NCBI GenBank assembly: GCA_020353055.1
Contig: CP070686.1
Location: 557,231-621,230, forward strand
Source of the DNA: Caldifarciminota bacterium
GTDB taxonomy: Bacteria > Hydrothermota > Tepidihabitantia > SM23-42
DNA: 64,000 nucleotides
Direction: 5' to 3'
Numbering within the stretch: the stretch's first letter is position 1; every line of letters starts with the position of its first letter. Under the pieces are notes generated by a model. That model worked only from the letters and a program-made list of their open reading frames with translations. It was not told the origin of the DNA and made no database searches. A program made the translations under genes and the position numbers. Positions 45,360 through 54,979 of the stretch are shown here, piece by piece.

Positions 45360-46483
45360 AAAAAGTAATCATCCTTGGCTCGACCGGCTCTATCGGCCGC
45401 AACGCTGTCCAGGTCATCAGGAACCTCCCTCGGTACAAAATCGTCGGTCTTGCTGCATACCGCAATCATCGGCTACTGGCTCAGCAGGCTGCGCTGGTCA
45501 AACCGCAAATCATTACACTCATAAATAAAGGCCAGCACAGAAACCTAAAGAGAAAACTCCACAGGGTGAAACTACTGAGCGGCGAGGATGGCATAGCCGA
45601 AATGATCGAAACTCTCGATGCAGACAAGATTATCTGTGCGCTCGCAAGCTCCACTGGTATCAGGGGTATTATGCGTGCGATTGAGAGAAGAATCGAGCTG
45701 TGCCTTGCAACAAAGGAAATACTGGTGAATTATGGAAGCCTGGTGATGAAAAAGGCAAGAAAATGCCGCGTCAGGATTATCCCCATTGACAGCGAACATT
45801 CCGCAATCTATCAGTGTCTGGAAGGTAGGGACAGAGATGGAGTAATGAATATTATCCTTACCGCTTCGGGTGGACCTTTCCTGAGAAAATCTCTCCGCAA
45901 CGTCAGGAAGAAAGATGTGCTCAACCATCCTGTTTGGAAAATGGGTAAGAAGATTACCGTCGATTCGGCAACAATGATGAATAAGGGTCTTGAAGTCATA
46001 GAAGCATACCATCTCTTCGGTTTTCCGGCACACATGATAAAGGTTGTGATCCATCCTGAAGCAATATGTCATTCACTCGTGCAATTCAAGGATGGAACAA
46101 TGTTGGCTCAACTGTCGACACCAGATATGAGATTGCCAATTCAGTATGCGCTTACAGCACCGGACCGTATACCATCCACCACAACATATCTCGACATATC
46201 TCAACAAAAGACGCTGACTTTTGCAGCGCCAAATCTAAAGAAATTCCCCTGTCTGGACCTTGCATACCGCGCACTTGACGCCGGAAAAACGATGCCGGCG
46301 GTGCTCAATACAGCGAATGAGGAAGCAGTCAGATTATTCCTTGATGACAAGATAAAGTTCCAACACATTCCTAAAATAATCGAAAAGGTGGTCGCGCAGC
46401 ATCAACCTCATGAAGGCAATCTCGATCATTACATGCAGGCGACCATGTGGGCAAGAGAAAAGGTGAAAAGCATAGTATGTTAG
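45356..46483 (+). CDS. dxr: 1-deoxy-D-xylulose 5-phosphate reductoisomerase
   Basis: A 375-residue enzyme that converts DXP to MEP with NADPH, the committed step of the MEP pathway. The NADPH-binding N-terminus is ILGSTGSIGRNAVQVI; LATKEILVNYG, IPIDSEHSAIYQCL, LTASGGPF, and VDSATMMNKGLEVIEAYHLFG are characteristic. It overlaps ispD by 4 bp and rseP by 7 bp. Target of fosmidomycin in other organisms. Confidence 0.97.
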   Translation: MKKVIILGSTGSIGRNAVQVIRNLPRYKIVGLAAYRNHRLLAQQAALVKPQIITLINKGQHRNLKRKLHRVKLLSGEDGIAEMIETLDADKIICALASSTGIRGIMRAIERRIELCLATKEILVNYGSLVMKKARKCRVRIIPIDSEHSAIYQCLEGRDRDGVMNIILTASGGPFLRKSLRNVRKKDVLNHPVWKMGKKITVDSATMMNKGLEVIEAYHLFGFPAHMIKVVIHPEAICHSLVQFKDGTMLAQLSTPDMRLPIQYALTAPDRIPSTTTYLDISQQKTLTFAAPNLKKFPCLDLAYRALDAGKTMPAVLNTANEEAVRLFLDDKIKFQHIPKIIEKVVAQHQPHEGNLDHYMQATMWAREKVKSIVC

Positions 46484-47796
46484 TGACTATACTCGCATTT
46501 CTCTTCATTCTGGCATTTTCCGTAACGATACACGAATTCGGGCACTTCCTGATCGCTAAACTCTTCAAGATACCGGTAGAAAAATTCTCTATCGGGTACG
46601 GACCCCCGTTGATTCGAAAAAAAATCGGTGAAACTGATTTTCGCATCGCATATTTTCCTCTTGGTGGCTATGTCAAGATTGCTGGCGAGGATGAAGGCGA
46701 GATTACACAGAAGAACACCGAACACACTGAAAAGAAAAGCAGAGAAGCTACTGAAGAAATCAGGGATGTACCGGGTTTTTATGATGCGCCCATATACAAA
46801 CGTGTTCTGATTGTACTCAGCGGACCGCTCTTCAATATCGTTTCAGCGGTCTTTGTATTTATTGCAGTAATAGGCATATACGGTATGTTGATAAACCCGT
46901 ATATGAGAATCGAAGTAGAACCTGACACTGCAGCTGATTATGCTGGTTTAATTACACGTGACTCGATCGTCAGCATTTCCGGACTCATGGTCAATGATTG
47001 GGACGAAGCGTCCGAGATACTCGCAGCGCGTGAAGGCAAGACAATATCCATCGGCCTGATGCGCGATAGGACATATTTGGAAAAGGAAATGTTGATAAAA
47101 CTGGACTCTCTGGGAATCGTACCACTCGTCCCGCCCATACTTGGTTCTCTCAAACTTGACGGACCGGCCCAGAAGGCGGGTATGAAAACGGGTATCCGTA
47201 TCTTGCAGATTGACGATGTGAAAATAGATTCATGGAACCAGATGATAGAAATAGTGCGAGAATCAAGGAATATACCTCTACGATTCGTCTGGGAGGAACG
47301 TGGTGAAATTAAGGAAGCCGAGATCACGCCGGTACCATTCTACGACCCGCTGAGTGAAGATACGATCGGACAGATCGGAGCCGTGATGCCCCTGGAGCGC
47401 AGGCACTTACCCCTGACAGACGTTGTATCGCTATCAGTACAGCGAAGCGGCGAGGTTCTATGGTTAACTCTGAAGACTCTATACCAGTTGATCGTAGGTC
47501 GAATATCACGCCGTTCAATAGGAGGCCCTATAGCGATCGCCCAGCTAAGCGGCGAGTCCGCACGATGGGGTTTTGAGAACTTGCTCGGATTGTTAGCGAT
47601 CATATCGATTAATCTGGGACTCATCAACCTCTTTCCGATTCCTGCACTGGACGGCGGTCATGTGGTGATATCGATGATCGAGGCAACGAGGAAAAAGAGA
47701 TTTTCGCATCGTACGCGTTTGATTATTCAACAGGTCGGGTATGCGATCATCCTGCTCCTCGTCATTTTCATCACGTTCAATGACATCACCAGATGA
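46477..47796 (+). CDS. rseP: RIP metalloprotease RseP (M50, PDZ)
   Basis: A 439-residue site-2 protease. HEFGH zinc motif in the first helix (TIHEFGHFLIAKLF), FSIGYGPP, YFPLGGYVKIAGE, a periplasmic PDZ region (about 190-290: GMKTGIRILQIDDVKIDSWNQ), and the C-terminal NLFPIPALDGGHV with the third metal ligand. RseP releases membrane-bound anti-sigma factors and clears signal peptides. The ATG at 46477 lies inside the dxr 3' end; an earlier in-frame ATG at 46447 is unlikely. An ispD-dxr-rseP order is common. Confidence 0.95.
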   Translation: MLVTILAFLFILAFSVTIHEFGHFLIAKLFKIPVEKFSIGYGPPLIRKKIGETDFRIAYFPLGGYVKIAGEDEGEITQKNTEHTEKKSREATEEIRDVPGFYDAPIYKRVLIVLSGPLFNIVSAVFVFIAVIGIYGMLINPYMRIEVEPDTAADYAGLITRDSIVSISGLMVNDWDEASEILAAREGKTISIGLMRDRTYLEKEMLIKLDSLGIVPLVPPILGSLKLDGPAQKAGMKTGIRILQIDDVKIDSWNQMIEIVRESRNIPLRFVWEERGEIKEAEITPVPFYDPLSEDTIGQIGAVMPLERRHLPLTDVVSLSVQRSGEVLWLTLKTLYQLIVGRISRRSIGGPIAIAQLSGESARWGFENLLGLLAIISINLGLINLFPIPALDGGHVVISMIEATRKKRFSHRTRLIIQQVGYAIILLLVIFITFNDITR

Positions 47797-47941
47797 TTTA
47801 CATCATCTTGAGATTCAGGCGGATCTGTGCGGATTCAGACGGACATTCAAATCCGTTCCGTACCATTCCCATCCATTTCCCTCTCTCTCGCTCCTTTTCA
47901 ATCCATTATCATCTTTCTACATCTAATAAATCATTCGATTT
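47797..47941 (+). other. Short intergenic region before the radical-SAM-like gene
   Basis: 145 bp, with a pyrimidine-rich plus strand at 47860-47925. I see neither a convincing promoter nor a terminator. Confidence 0.4.
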
Positions 47942-49246
47942 ATGAAGATTCTTTTCTACAATCCGGCACCCAGTCAGAGCCGTTATACACCTTTTGAAGC
48001 GCTACGCGGAAGCCCGTTCTTCAGAAGACCCAACTATGACGCAATGCGTATGGCTTACCTTGCACGGAAACATGATTTCGTATACATCGATGAGCAGATC
48101 GAAGCAATACCACATATATCGCCTGATATTGTAATCGTACACATACCGCTTAATCTTGGCCGCCACGCCGAGAATCTCATTGCCTCTAAATGGGGCGATG
48201 AAATACCCACCGTCTGCTATGGTTCATATCCAACGCTATTCGCCGCCGATACCAGGAAATACTGCACAACGACCGTGGTGGGTGATATCTGCACCGTGTG
48301 GAAGGATATAGTCCTTGATTTCACGAACAAGAAGCTGAACAAGGTCTACACATCAGATAGAACCAAGCACTTTGATATCGACCGACAGCTGGAGATGAAA
48401 TTCGGGTTTACTCCCTTCTTCTCCCAGATCAGGACATCTTTTGGATGTCGTTGCGAGGAAGAGCACAGGGATTATTGCTACGAGAATGTTTTACACAAAA
48501 GTGTAACTCGGTGGAGTATCAGCAAGGCAACCGAGGCAGTCGCCCAGGTCAAACGAAAGGCGGTATTTGTGCTGGACGACGATTTCCTATGTGACCTCGA
48601 TTATGGCATGAGACTCCTGGAAAAGTGCTGGCGTTTCAAGAAAATGTGGATATTCCAAACAACGAGTAACATATTCAAGAACCCGGGCATATTTCATCGA
48701 TTACGCGATGACGGCGTACGTATTATCTATCTGAAGGAAGACTGGCTCGGACGAGACCTGATCGAAAACATCGATAATGAAACATATCTAAAGGAAAAAG
48801 AATACCAGATAGGCATGATTCACAACTGCCGTATCACGGCCGGTTGTAAGATCAGATTGGGTTATGAAGGGGAAGACAGCAAATTCTACCAGAAATTGCT
48901 GAAGTTCCTCTTGAAACTGAAGGTCGACGTGATCGAACTCGCGGTACAGACGCCGCTACCCAAAACAAGGACCTACGAACGATACATGAAAAAAGGACAA
49001 ATTGTCCAGGATTTTTCACTCTACGACCAATGGATGCCAGTCGTTAACACTCCTGGAATGGCTCCTCAGGCTCTTTATTCAACTATGGAATGGCTACGGG
49101 ATCGCTTTTACTCGTGGGATTCAATAATGCTGCGCAATATTATTGTATCACCGAGACTGGGTTTCTATAATACAGTATTCTTTTACTTGATACCGAATCT
49201 ATCATACCGCAGCAATTTTCTCGAGAAAGTAGGATACCCACCGTAG
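47942..49246 (+). CDS. Radical-SAM/B12-binding-like protein with an atypical cysteine motif
   Basis: A 434-residue protein whose layout matches B12-binding radical SAM proteins: an N-terminal Rossmann-like part (MKILFYNPAPSQSRYTPFEALRGSP, PDIVIVHIPL) and then a barrel-like part (SQIRTSFGCR, KAVFVLDDDFLCD, LRDDGVRIIYL, TYERYMKKG). Where the family has C-x3-C-x2-C, this protein has GCRCEEEHRDYCY, so three cysteines are present but with C-x-C-x7-C spacing. It may be a divergent cluster site or a degenerate non-radical protein. No signal peptide. Not operon-linked; convergent with queE. Confidence 0.6.
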   Translation: MKILFYNPAPSQSRYTPFEALRGSPFFRRPNYDAMRMAYLARKHDFVYIDEQIEAIPHISPDIVIVHIPLNLGRHAENLIASKWGDEIPTVCYGSYPTLFAADTRKYCTTTVVGDICTVWKDIVLDFTNKKLNKVYTSDRTKHFDIDRQLEMKFGFTPFFSQIRTSFGCRCEEEHRDYCYENVLHKSVTRWSISKATEAVAQVKRKAVFVLDDDFLCDLDYGMRLLEKCWRFKKMWIFQTTSNIFKNPGIFHRLRDDGVRIIYLKEDWLGRDLIENIDNETYLKEKEYQIGMIHNCRITAGCKIRLGYEGEDSKFYQKLLKFLLKLKVDVIELAVQTPLPKTRTYERYMKKGQIVQDFSLYDQWMPVVNTPGMAPQALYSTMEWLRDRFYSWDSIMLRNIIVSPRLGFYNTVFFYLIPNLSYRSNFLEKVGYPP

Positions 49247-49266
49247 TAGTAGTAAGCAGGTCAAGT

Positions 49267-49950
49267 TTACCGTAATCCCAAGCATTTATGGATCTGCGGG
49301 ATTACCCTCACATCGTCAATGATCTGCAGTGCTGCTTTCTGCAACTCGAGCAGCCGGGTTATACGCTCGCCAGAAGCCGGTTGGATGACAAGCGGTATAT
49401 CCTTCCGCACGCGAGCGATAATTCTGCACACGGTAGATAGTTCCTCCAACTGAATGTCATTAGTTATCACAACCTTCACAAAAACATCCTTCTTTACGGC
49501 ATGAACGAGCGAACGTTCATGCTCAGTCCACAAAGGACATTGGCCAGTGGCACTGGGTACTTTGAAATCAAGCGATACTGTGTCAAAAAACCCGACGACT
49601 TCCTCAAGGTTTTCAGGCAGTGAGCCGTTGGTTTCTAGATACAATGATTTCTTCGATTCGGTCAATCGATGACATAGACCTTTCAGAAAATCCACCTGCA
49701 GCAATGGCTCGCCACCGGTAATTGCGACAGATCTATCTGCTATCTTGTCGAGCAGAAAGTCAATTGTAACAGGGTTTGCATACATAACCCCATTATATAA
49801 CAGGTGGCCTTTCGGGGACCTCGCATCTTTAGTATCGCAGTAAGCGCATGAAAGATTACATCCGTAAAATCTTACGAATGTCATCCGCTGCCCCACTTTC
49901 AAACCTTCGCCTTGCAGCGATGAAAAAATTTCTCTAACAAAACCTTTCAT
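49267..49950 (-). CDS. queE: 7-carboxy-7-deazaguanine synthase
   Basis: A 227-residue radical SAM enzyme that contracts carboxytetrahydropterin to 7-carboxy-7-deazaguanine on the way to preQ0 and queuosine. N-terminal EIFSSLQGEGLKVGQ, the cluster motif GCNLSCAYCDT (C-x3-C-x2-C), AITGGEPLLQ, LETNGSLP. Located 50 bp after a DUF366 gene. No other queuosine genes are in the window. Confidence 0.95.
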   Translation of the reverse strand: MKGFVREIFSSLQGEGLKVGQRMTFVRFYGCNLSCAYCDTKDARSPKGHLLYNGVMYANPVTIDFLLDKIADRSVAITGGEPLLQVDFLKGLCHRLTESKKSLYLETNGSLPENLEEVVGFFDTVSLDFKVPSATGQCPLWTEHERSLVHAVKKDVFVKVVITNDIQLEELSTVCRIIARVRKDIPLVIQPASGERITRLLELQKAALQIIDDVRVIPQIHKCLGLR

Positions 49951-49999
49951 TAAGAAAACATTATGTGATTATTAGACCCGGGTCATTGGGTAAATTTAC

Positions 50000-50557
50000 T
50001 CACTCTACCCATTTAACCTTGCATCTTGTTTTGTATATTTTATCTACCTCTTCAACGTATTTTCGAACGACTCTATCAGCAAATGTGAGAGGTTCGATAC
50101 TGTAATCTGCAAGACCTTTTGTTTTCACGGGTGTGTTCAGCGAAGACACATTAATGCCAAAGTGTATGACGGAAGAAACGGGCGTAACGGTAGCAACAGA
50201 AATCGAAAGTTTCGAATCTCCGTCGAACAGATCAGTATGAGATCGGCTCACGACACGATCACCAAGTTGCTCGTTCAGTAAATCCTTGACAATGTTAACG
50301 AGCAGCAACTGTCTAAGCACGCCTTTTTCAAGGTCGGTATCGTGATGCTCAACGATGAAGTGAAGCATGTTATCCGAGTATATCCTGTTCTCCGCCTTGA
50401 GATCCTCGATATCAACCATTTCGGTTTGCTTTACGTCACATGGCCCGCCAAAGGCAACGATGGAGTCACCTATAACGCCGAACAGGAGATAGGCAAAATT
50501 GCTCCTGAGCTGCTCTCCTGTGTACGCGAGTCTGTCTTTTGCCACGTGATATTTCAT
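50000..50557 (-). CDS. DUF366 family protein
   Basis: A 185-residue protein matching DUF366 by its N-terminal DRLAYTGEQLRSNFAY and the acidic HFIVEHHD region with IHFGINVSSL. The family occurs in archaea and some bacteria, function unknown. The start overlaps the TPR gene stop (ATGA), and queE follows 50 bp later, which suggests, but does not show, a role near 7-deazaguanine metabolism. Confidence 0.8.
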   Translation of the reverse strand: MKYHVAKDRLAYTGEQLRSNFAYLLFGVIGDSIVAFGGPCDVKQTEMVDIEDLKAENRIYSDNMLHFIVEHHDTDLEKGVLRQLLLVNIVKDLLNEQLGDRVVSRSHTDLFDGDSKLSISVATVTPVSSVIHFGINVSSLNTPVKTKGLADYSIEPLTFADRVVRKYVEEVDKIYKTRCKVKWVE

Positions 50558-50811
50558 TCTTCAATCAATTTGTCCAAATGTTCTTGAGCAGACCTGTTAT
50601 CAGGGTCCAATTTAAGAACGAGCCGAAAGGCATCGCGAGCATCACCAGTCTCATTGAGCGCTTCAAAGGCAATACCCAGGTTATAGTAGAGCTTTGGATC
50701 GGTTTTCTGTATCTTCTCCGCCCTACGGAGAACTTTGATCGCTTCGTCATATCGTTGGCTTAGAATATAGAATCCGCCTAACTCGACCAGGTCACTGTAA
50801 TCGTCGTTCAT
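50554..50811 (-). CDS. Small TPR protein
   Basis: 85 residues with two TPR units (GGFYILSQRYDEAIKVLRRAEKIQ and LYYNLGIAFEALNETGDARDAFR). Coupled by 4-bp overlaps on both sides (trkA upstream, DUF366 downstream). A protein-interaction adaptor, partner unknown. Confidence 0.9.
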   Translation of the reverse strand: MNDDYSDLVELGGFYILSQRYDEAIKVLRRAEKIQKTDPKLYYNLGIAFEALNETGDARDAFRLVLKLDPDNRSAQEHLDKLIEE

Positions 50812-51494
50812 AGTTTCCTGATTTTGTCAATATCCTCATTACGTCCGAGCAAGATGAATACATCACCCGAGATGATTTCATCAGACCCGCCGGGGCCAAC
50901 AATGAATTCCTCTTTGAAGTCTGTCGAACCATCGGGCTTGGAATATGGAATTTTCCTCTTGATGCCGACCACGCTCACCTTATATTTATCGCGCAGATTG
51001 AGTTCGGACAGCGTCTTGTTGGCAAACTTTTTTGGCACAACCATCTCAACGATACCGTAGGTCTCCGATACCTCAATGAAATCAAATATCTTTGGGCTAG
51101 CAAGACTCTGTGCCAACCGATCGGCCATCTCCCTTTCCGGAATCGTTATCCGATCGGCGCCAACCTTCTTGAGGATTTTTGAATGTAAATCACCTTTTGC
51201 CTTAACAATGACTTGTTTGACTCCAAGTTCTTTCAATGTCAGTGTGATCATGATGCTGTCCTCAACAGTGTCACCCATGCTCACGATTGCAGTATCGAAA
51301 TCCTGCACACCCAGCTCACGCAGGGATTTTTCATCGGTAGCATCAAGAACCACCGCCTGCGAAACCACACCTTCCATCTCTTTCACCTGTGCTTCGTCCT
51401 TGTCTATCGCCAGGACATCGAAATTCATCTCGCTCAATGCTCGTGCAATACTGGACCCAAACCGTCCCAGACCAATAACTACGAATTGTCTCAT
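50808..51494 (-). CDS. TrkA/KtrA-type potassium channel regulatory subunit (RCK_N + RCK_C)
   Basis: A 228-residue cytosolic regulator: RCK_N Rossmann fold (VIGLGRFGSSIARALSEMNFDVLAID, with NAD/ATP-binding GxGxxG) and RCK_C domain (about 135-220, IVEMVVPKKFANKTLSELNLRDK). It gates Trk/Ktr potassium transporters; RCK_C domains of this type bind c-di-AMP in other bacteria, a possible link to CdaA and PgpH here. The membrane subunit is not in the window. The ribosome site lies in the end of the aconitase-family small-subunit gene. Confidence 0.93.
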   Translation of the reverse strand: MRQFVVIGLGRFGSSIARALSEMNFDVLAIDKDEAQVKEMEGVVSQAVVLDATDEKSLRELGVQDFDTAIVSMGDTVEDSIMITLTLKELGVKQVIVKAKGDLHSKILKKVGADRITIPEREMADRLAQSLASPKIFDFIEVSETYGIVEMVVPKKFANKTLSELNLRDKYKVSVVGIKRKIPYSKPDGSTDFKEEFIVGPGGSDEIISGDVFILLGRNEDIDKIRKL

Positions 51495-52013
51495 TCATCC
51501 TCCTCGTATCTTGCCTCTACCGAGTTTCTTCCGCAGGTGGGCGATCAAACCGCCATCACCTAATATATCCAGCACAAACGCCGGCAGTTTCGAAGCTTGA
51601 ACCGTTTCACCTGTTCCACAATTCTTTATCGAGCCTTTCTCCAAATCGACCTCGATTTCATCCCCGTGCGTGACCATGCTTGCCGTACCGGGTGCAACCA
51701 GTACCGGGAGGCCGAGGTTAATGGCGTTACGGTAGAAAATACGGGCGAAGGAATCGGCAACGACTGCGCGGATGCCGAAGTATTTCAGACACGTGGCTGC
51801 TTGCTCACGTGAAGATCCGCAACCGAAATTCTTACCGGCAACTATGATGTCGCCGCTCTTTGCTTCTTTCAAGAAATCCGGGTATACTGCTTCGAAGCAA
51901 TGTTTTGCCATCTCTTCTCGGTCGGTGGTGATGGAGAGATATTTACCTGGATAGATTACGTCGGTGTTGATATCATCACCAAATCTATAGATTCTACCCC
52001 TTATCGGTTCCAT
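51495..52013 (-). CDS. Aconitase-family (LeuD-like) small subunit, set 1
   Basis: A 172-residue swivel-domain subunit of the isopropylmalate isomerase/homoaconitase family. [21 protein letters not shown] begins it; [13 protein letters not shown] and [17 protein letters not shown] are characteristic. It pairs with the large subunit at 52022-53275 to isomerise a 2- or 3-hydroxy tricarboxylate. The loop after PGKYL, which varies with substrate in archaeal enzymes, reads SITT, which I cannot assign. No leuA or leuB is nearby, so it may act on citrate or a relative. Confidence 0.88.
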   Translation of the reverse strand: MEPIRGRIYRFGDDINTDVIYPGKYLSITTDREEMAKHCFEAVYPDFLKEAKSGDIIVAGKNFGCGSSREQAATCLKYFGIRAVVADSFARIFYRNAINLGLPVLVAPGTASMVTHGDEIEVDLEKGSIKNCGTGETVQASKLPAFVLDILGDGGLIAHLRKKLGRGKIRGG

Positions 52014-52021
52014 TTGATTCC

Positions 52022-53275
52022 CTATTTATGATTGCTATCCGGTACGGTTATTACACCCGATACCGCTGAAAAAGCAACGGTAGCCGGAGAAGCCAGGTAT
52101 ACGAAGGATTCGGAACTTCCCATTCTACCCCTAAAATTGCGGTTAGTCGTGGATATGCATACTTCACCAGGAGCCATCAATCCCTGGTGCGCACCCAGAC
52201 ACGGTCCACAACCCGGATTCAGGACGAGCCCTCCTGCCTTGACGAAAGTTTCGAGATAGCCTCTTTTCATGGCCTCAAGGTAGACATTTCTGGAGGCCGG
52301 AACCACCAAAAGCCGTACGCTCGAAGCGACTTTCTTACCGTCGAGTATCCCGGCGGCAACTGCCAGGTCTTCGAGACGACCGTTAGTACACGAACCGATG
52401 AGCGCCTGGTCGATCCTGGTGCCGGCGACTTCGATGACCGGTTTCACATTGTCAACGGTATGGGGACAGGAGACCGTGCTTGCCAGAGAGGAAACATCAA
52501 CCTTCATCTCGTGAACATACTCGGCATCGGCATCGGGGACGAGCGGATTGAACTTGCGATCCGTACGTTCCTTAACATAATCGACGGTTTTCTTATCGGG
52601 AACGATAAATGCTACCTTGGCACCCATTTCCATTGAGAGATTGGTCAAAACCATTCTAGATGCGACACTCATGCTACTTATAGTATCCCCGGAAAATTCC
52701 ACCGCACGGTAATCAGCACCAGTTGCGCCTATTTTGCCGATGATATGCAGAATTAGATCCTTGGCCGATATGTACTCACGGAATTCACCCGTCACAACTA
52801 TTCTCATCGATTCCGGAACCATGAACCAGAGTTCACCGGTTGCCCATACACCAGCCATTTCGGTTGCACCAATGCCCGTAGCAAAGGCACCAAAAGCACC
52901 GTGGGTTGTCGTGTGTGAATCAGTGCCGACCATGACGTCGCCGGGTCTGCTGTGCCCGTTCTCGGGCAGTATCTGATGACAGATACCTTCCTTCAAGTCG
53001 TAGAAATACTTGATATTTTGCTCGGACACGAATTGCCGGATTCGCTGATGGGTTGCAGCCGTTTTTTCACTTTCGGCGGGAACACGATGGTCAAATAGAA
53101 TCACGATACGATCTGGGTCCCATACTTTCTGCACACCTATTTCTTTGAAAGCTCGCAATACAACATCGGCATTTTCGTGAGACATAGCCACATCGATTTT
53201 TGCGGTGACTATTTCCCGCGGCTTAACCGACTTTCTACCTGCAGCGCGGGCAAGAATTTTCTCGGCAAGCGTCAT
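52022..53275 (-). CDS. Aconitase-family (LeuC-like) large subunit, set 1
   Basis: A 417-residue 4Fe-4S subunit. Begins [39 protein letters not shown]; cluster ligands in IGSCTNGR and [18 protein letters not shown] near the end. It dehydrates/rehydrates a tricarboxylic acid with set-1 LeuD-like partner, encoded 8 bp downstream. Homoaconitase/IPM isomerase or aconitase activity cannot be told apart by eye. It follows the citryl-CoA-lyase-type gene. Confidence 0.9.
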   Translation of the reverse strand: MTLAEKILARAAGRKSVKPREIVTAKIDVAMSHENADVVLRAFKEIGVQKVWDPDRIVILFDHRVPAESEKTAATHQRIRQFVSEQNIKYFYDLKEGICHQILPENGHSRPGDVMVGTDSHTTTHGAFGAFATGIGATEMAGVWATGELWFMVPESMRIVVTGEFREYISAKDLILHIIGKIGATGADYRAVEFSGDTISSMSVASRMVLTNLSMEMGAKVAFIVPDKKTVDYVKERTDRKFNPLVPDADAEYVHEMKVDVSSLASTVSCPHTVDNVKPVIEVAGTRIDQALIGSCTNGRLEDLAVAAGILDGKKVASSVRLLVVPASRNVYLEAMKRGYLETFVKAGGLVLNPGCGPCLGAHQGLMAPGEVCISTTNRNFRGRMGSSESFVYLASPATVAFSAVSGVITVPDSNHK

Positions 53276-53291
53276 GTTGTGTCACTCATTC

Positions 53292-54056
53292 TCATTTATC
53301 CGGAGGTCTCTCCCACGGACCGTCGTATTCAGTCTCCTGGGTACACATTCGTCTCATCGGTTTCTCTGATGTCATCTCTTCATAGACATGCGCGATCATA
53401 CCGGCTACCCTGCCGATCAGAAAAAAGGCCTTACCTAATCGCCAGTCAAAACCCATATCCGATATTATCGCTGCGATAGCACCATCGACGTTTATCGGCA
53501 GTGCCTTTTTGCTGGCGAATTCTCGCTCAATCGCAACGGATAGTTCTACATGTTCGCGGTTGAACCCCAAATCTCTAGCCAGGTCGAACAAACGCCGCGT
53601 TCGTGGATCCTTGGTGTGTATACGGTGTCCAAATCCGGGCATACGTTTCCCTGAATCGCGTATCTGCTTCAGTAGTTCACGGGCAGTCATATCGTGCGAC
53701 CACCCCTTCTCTTTACCTATCTTCACCCATTCCTGCAGAATGCGGGCTCCTTCCTCAATCGCACCCCCGTGCACATCACCAACCGCAAGTATCCCGGCTG
53801 CAACCGCGGTCGGTAAGGGAACCCCTGCCGATGCAACCAGCCTCGCTGCATGTGTAGTTGGAGGCGTAATGCCGTGATCGACCGAAGAAGTGATCAAGGC
53901 ATCGATCATCTGCGCTTCCTTTTTGTCTGGCATTTTTCCGTTCAAGAGAAGAAAGAAGACCGAGGCAAACGGAACACTTCCGATCAGATCTTCCTGACGA
54001 TAACCTCGCGTTACTATATGATTAGGTTCGATTTTTGAAATACCAGTCTTCCACAT
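53292..54056 (-). CDS. Citryl-CoA lyase-type short citrate synthase-family protein
   Basis: A 254-residue protein that corresponds to the catalytic core of citrate synthase, lacking much of its N-terminal half. Conserved residues: DHGITPPTTHAAR, with His in the place of the catalytic His of ATP-citrate lyase (DHGPAVSGAH), GDVHGGAIEEG, GFGHRIHTKDPR, NVDGAIAAI with catalytic Asp, and RVAGMIAHVYEE. Short members of this kind are citryl-CoA lyases, splitting citryl-CoA to acetyl-CoA and oxaloacetate. A downstream position to the SucCD-like genes fits this. A minimal citrate synthase is the alternative. AGGAGG ribosome site before the ATG. Confidence 0.8.
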   Translation of the reverse strand: MWKTGISKIEPNHIVTRGYRQEDLIGSVPFASVFFLLLNGKMPDKKEAQMIDALITSSVDHGITPPTTHAARLVASAGVPLPTAVAAGILAVGDVHGGAIEEGARILQEWVKIGKEKGWSHDMTARELLKQIRDSGKRMPGFGHRIHTKDPRTRRLFDLARDLGFNREHVELSVAIEREFASKKALPINVDGAIAAIISDMGFDWRLGKAFFLIGRVAGMIAHVYEEMTSEKPMRRMCTQETEYDGPWERPPDK

Positions 54057-54090
54057 ACTTCCTCCTAGTCAGCCGCAAGACTATACAAAC

Positions 54091-54972
54091 TCATGATACA
54101 TCACGGCCGAGGGTTTTCTTGACCAACCCAGGAATCTCGCTCAGGGTTTGCGCGATGAGTGCGCCATACTTCTCCAAAGCGATAATCTTGCTGGCGGCCG
54201 TGCCCATCTTTCCTTCGATTATCGCACCTGCATGACCCAGTCTCTTCCCTTGAGGCGCCGCTTTGCCAGTAATGTATGCAATAACTGGTTTCGACATTTC
54301 TTTGATATAGGGAGCGGCCAGCTCCTCATATACCCCACCTATTTCACCGGCCATTACGACCGCATCGGTCTCATCGTCATGCTCAAACAATCTAAGTACA
54401 TCCTCAAAATTCGTACCCAGTATTGGGTCACCACCCAAACCTACAGATGTTGATTCACCAAGCCCGGCGAGGTTAAGTGAATTTGCTACGTAGTATGTTA
54501 CTGCACCGCTGCGGGCGACAGTACCGATCCGTCCCGGTTGAAAAGCGATCTTTGGCAACATACCGATCAGGGCTTTGCCAGGTGATATCACTCCCGGTGT
54601 ATTTCCGCCGATGATCATGATACCCTTCTCTTGTGCTACACACCGTGCATATAGCATGTCGTGTACGGGTATTCGTTCAGTAATCACAATTATTGTCTTT
54701 ATACCGGCATCGATGGCTTCAAGGATCGCATCCTTGGCGAAACGAGGAGGCACCCAGACACTCGACACAGTGGCATTGGGATGTTCAGCAAGACAGTCCA
54801 TAACCGTATCGTATACCGGAATGCCCTCGACTTCCTGCCCTACCTTGCCCGGTGTTACACCACCGACTATCTTAGTGCCGTACTCGAGCATGAATTTAGT
54901 GTGTAACGCGGCATTAGTCCCGGTGACTCCCTGAACAATGGTTTCGATGTTGTTATCAATTATGATCGCCAT
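54091..54972 (-). CDS. SucD-like acid-CoA ligase alpha subunit (possibly citryl-CoA synthetase small subunit)
   Basis: A 293-residue protein of the succinyl-CoA synthetase alpha family: CoA-binding domain [31 protein letters not shown], and the phospho-His in [11 protein letters not shown]. The sequence [21 protein letters not shown] differs from the succinate-specific consensus (GPNCPG), which leaves room for another acid such as citrate or malate. It sits between the SucC-like beta gene and the citryl-CoA lyase-type gene, so citrate is the favoured guess. Confidence 0.85.
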   Translation of the reverse strand: MAIIIDNNIETIVQGVTGTNAALHTKFMLEYGTKIVGGVTPGKVGQEVEGIPVYDTVMDCLAEHPNATVSSVWVPPRFAKDAILEAIDAGIKTIIVITERIPVHDMLYARCVAQEKGIMIIGGNTPGVISPGKALIGMLPKIAFQPGRIGTVARSGAVTYYVANSLNLAGLGESTSVGLGGDPILGTNFEDVLRLFEHDDETDAVVMAGEIGGVYEELAAPYIKEMSKPVIAYITGKAAPQGKRLGHAGAIIEGKMGTAASKIIALEKYGALIAQTLSEIPGLVKKTLGRDVS

Positions 54973-54979
54973 CTACTAC

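Noticed and set aside
53292-54056. Full citrate synthase
   Set aside because: Too short (254 residues, lacking much of the N-terminal half) and carrying the ATP-citrate-lyase-type His; called a citryl-CoA lyase type instead, with minimal citrate synthase kept as alternative.
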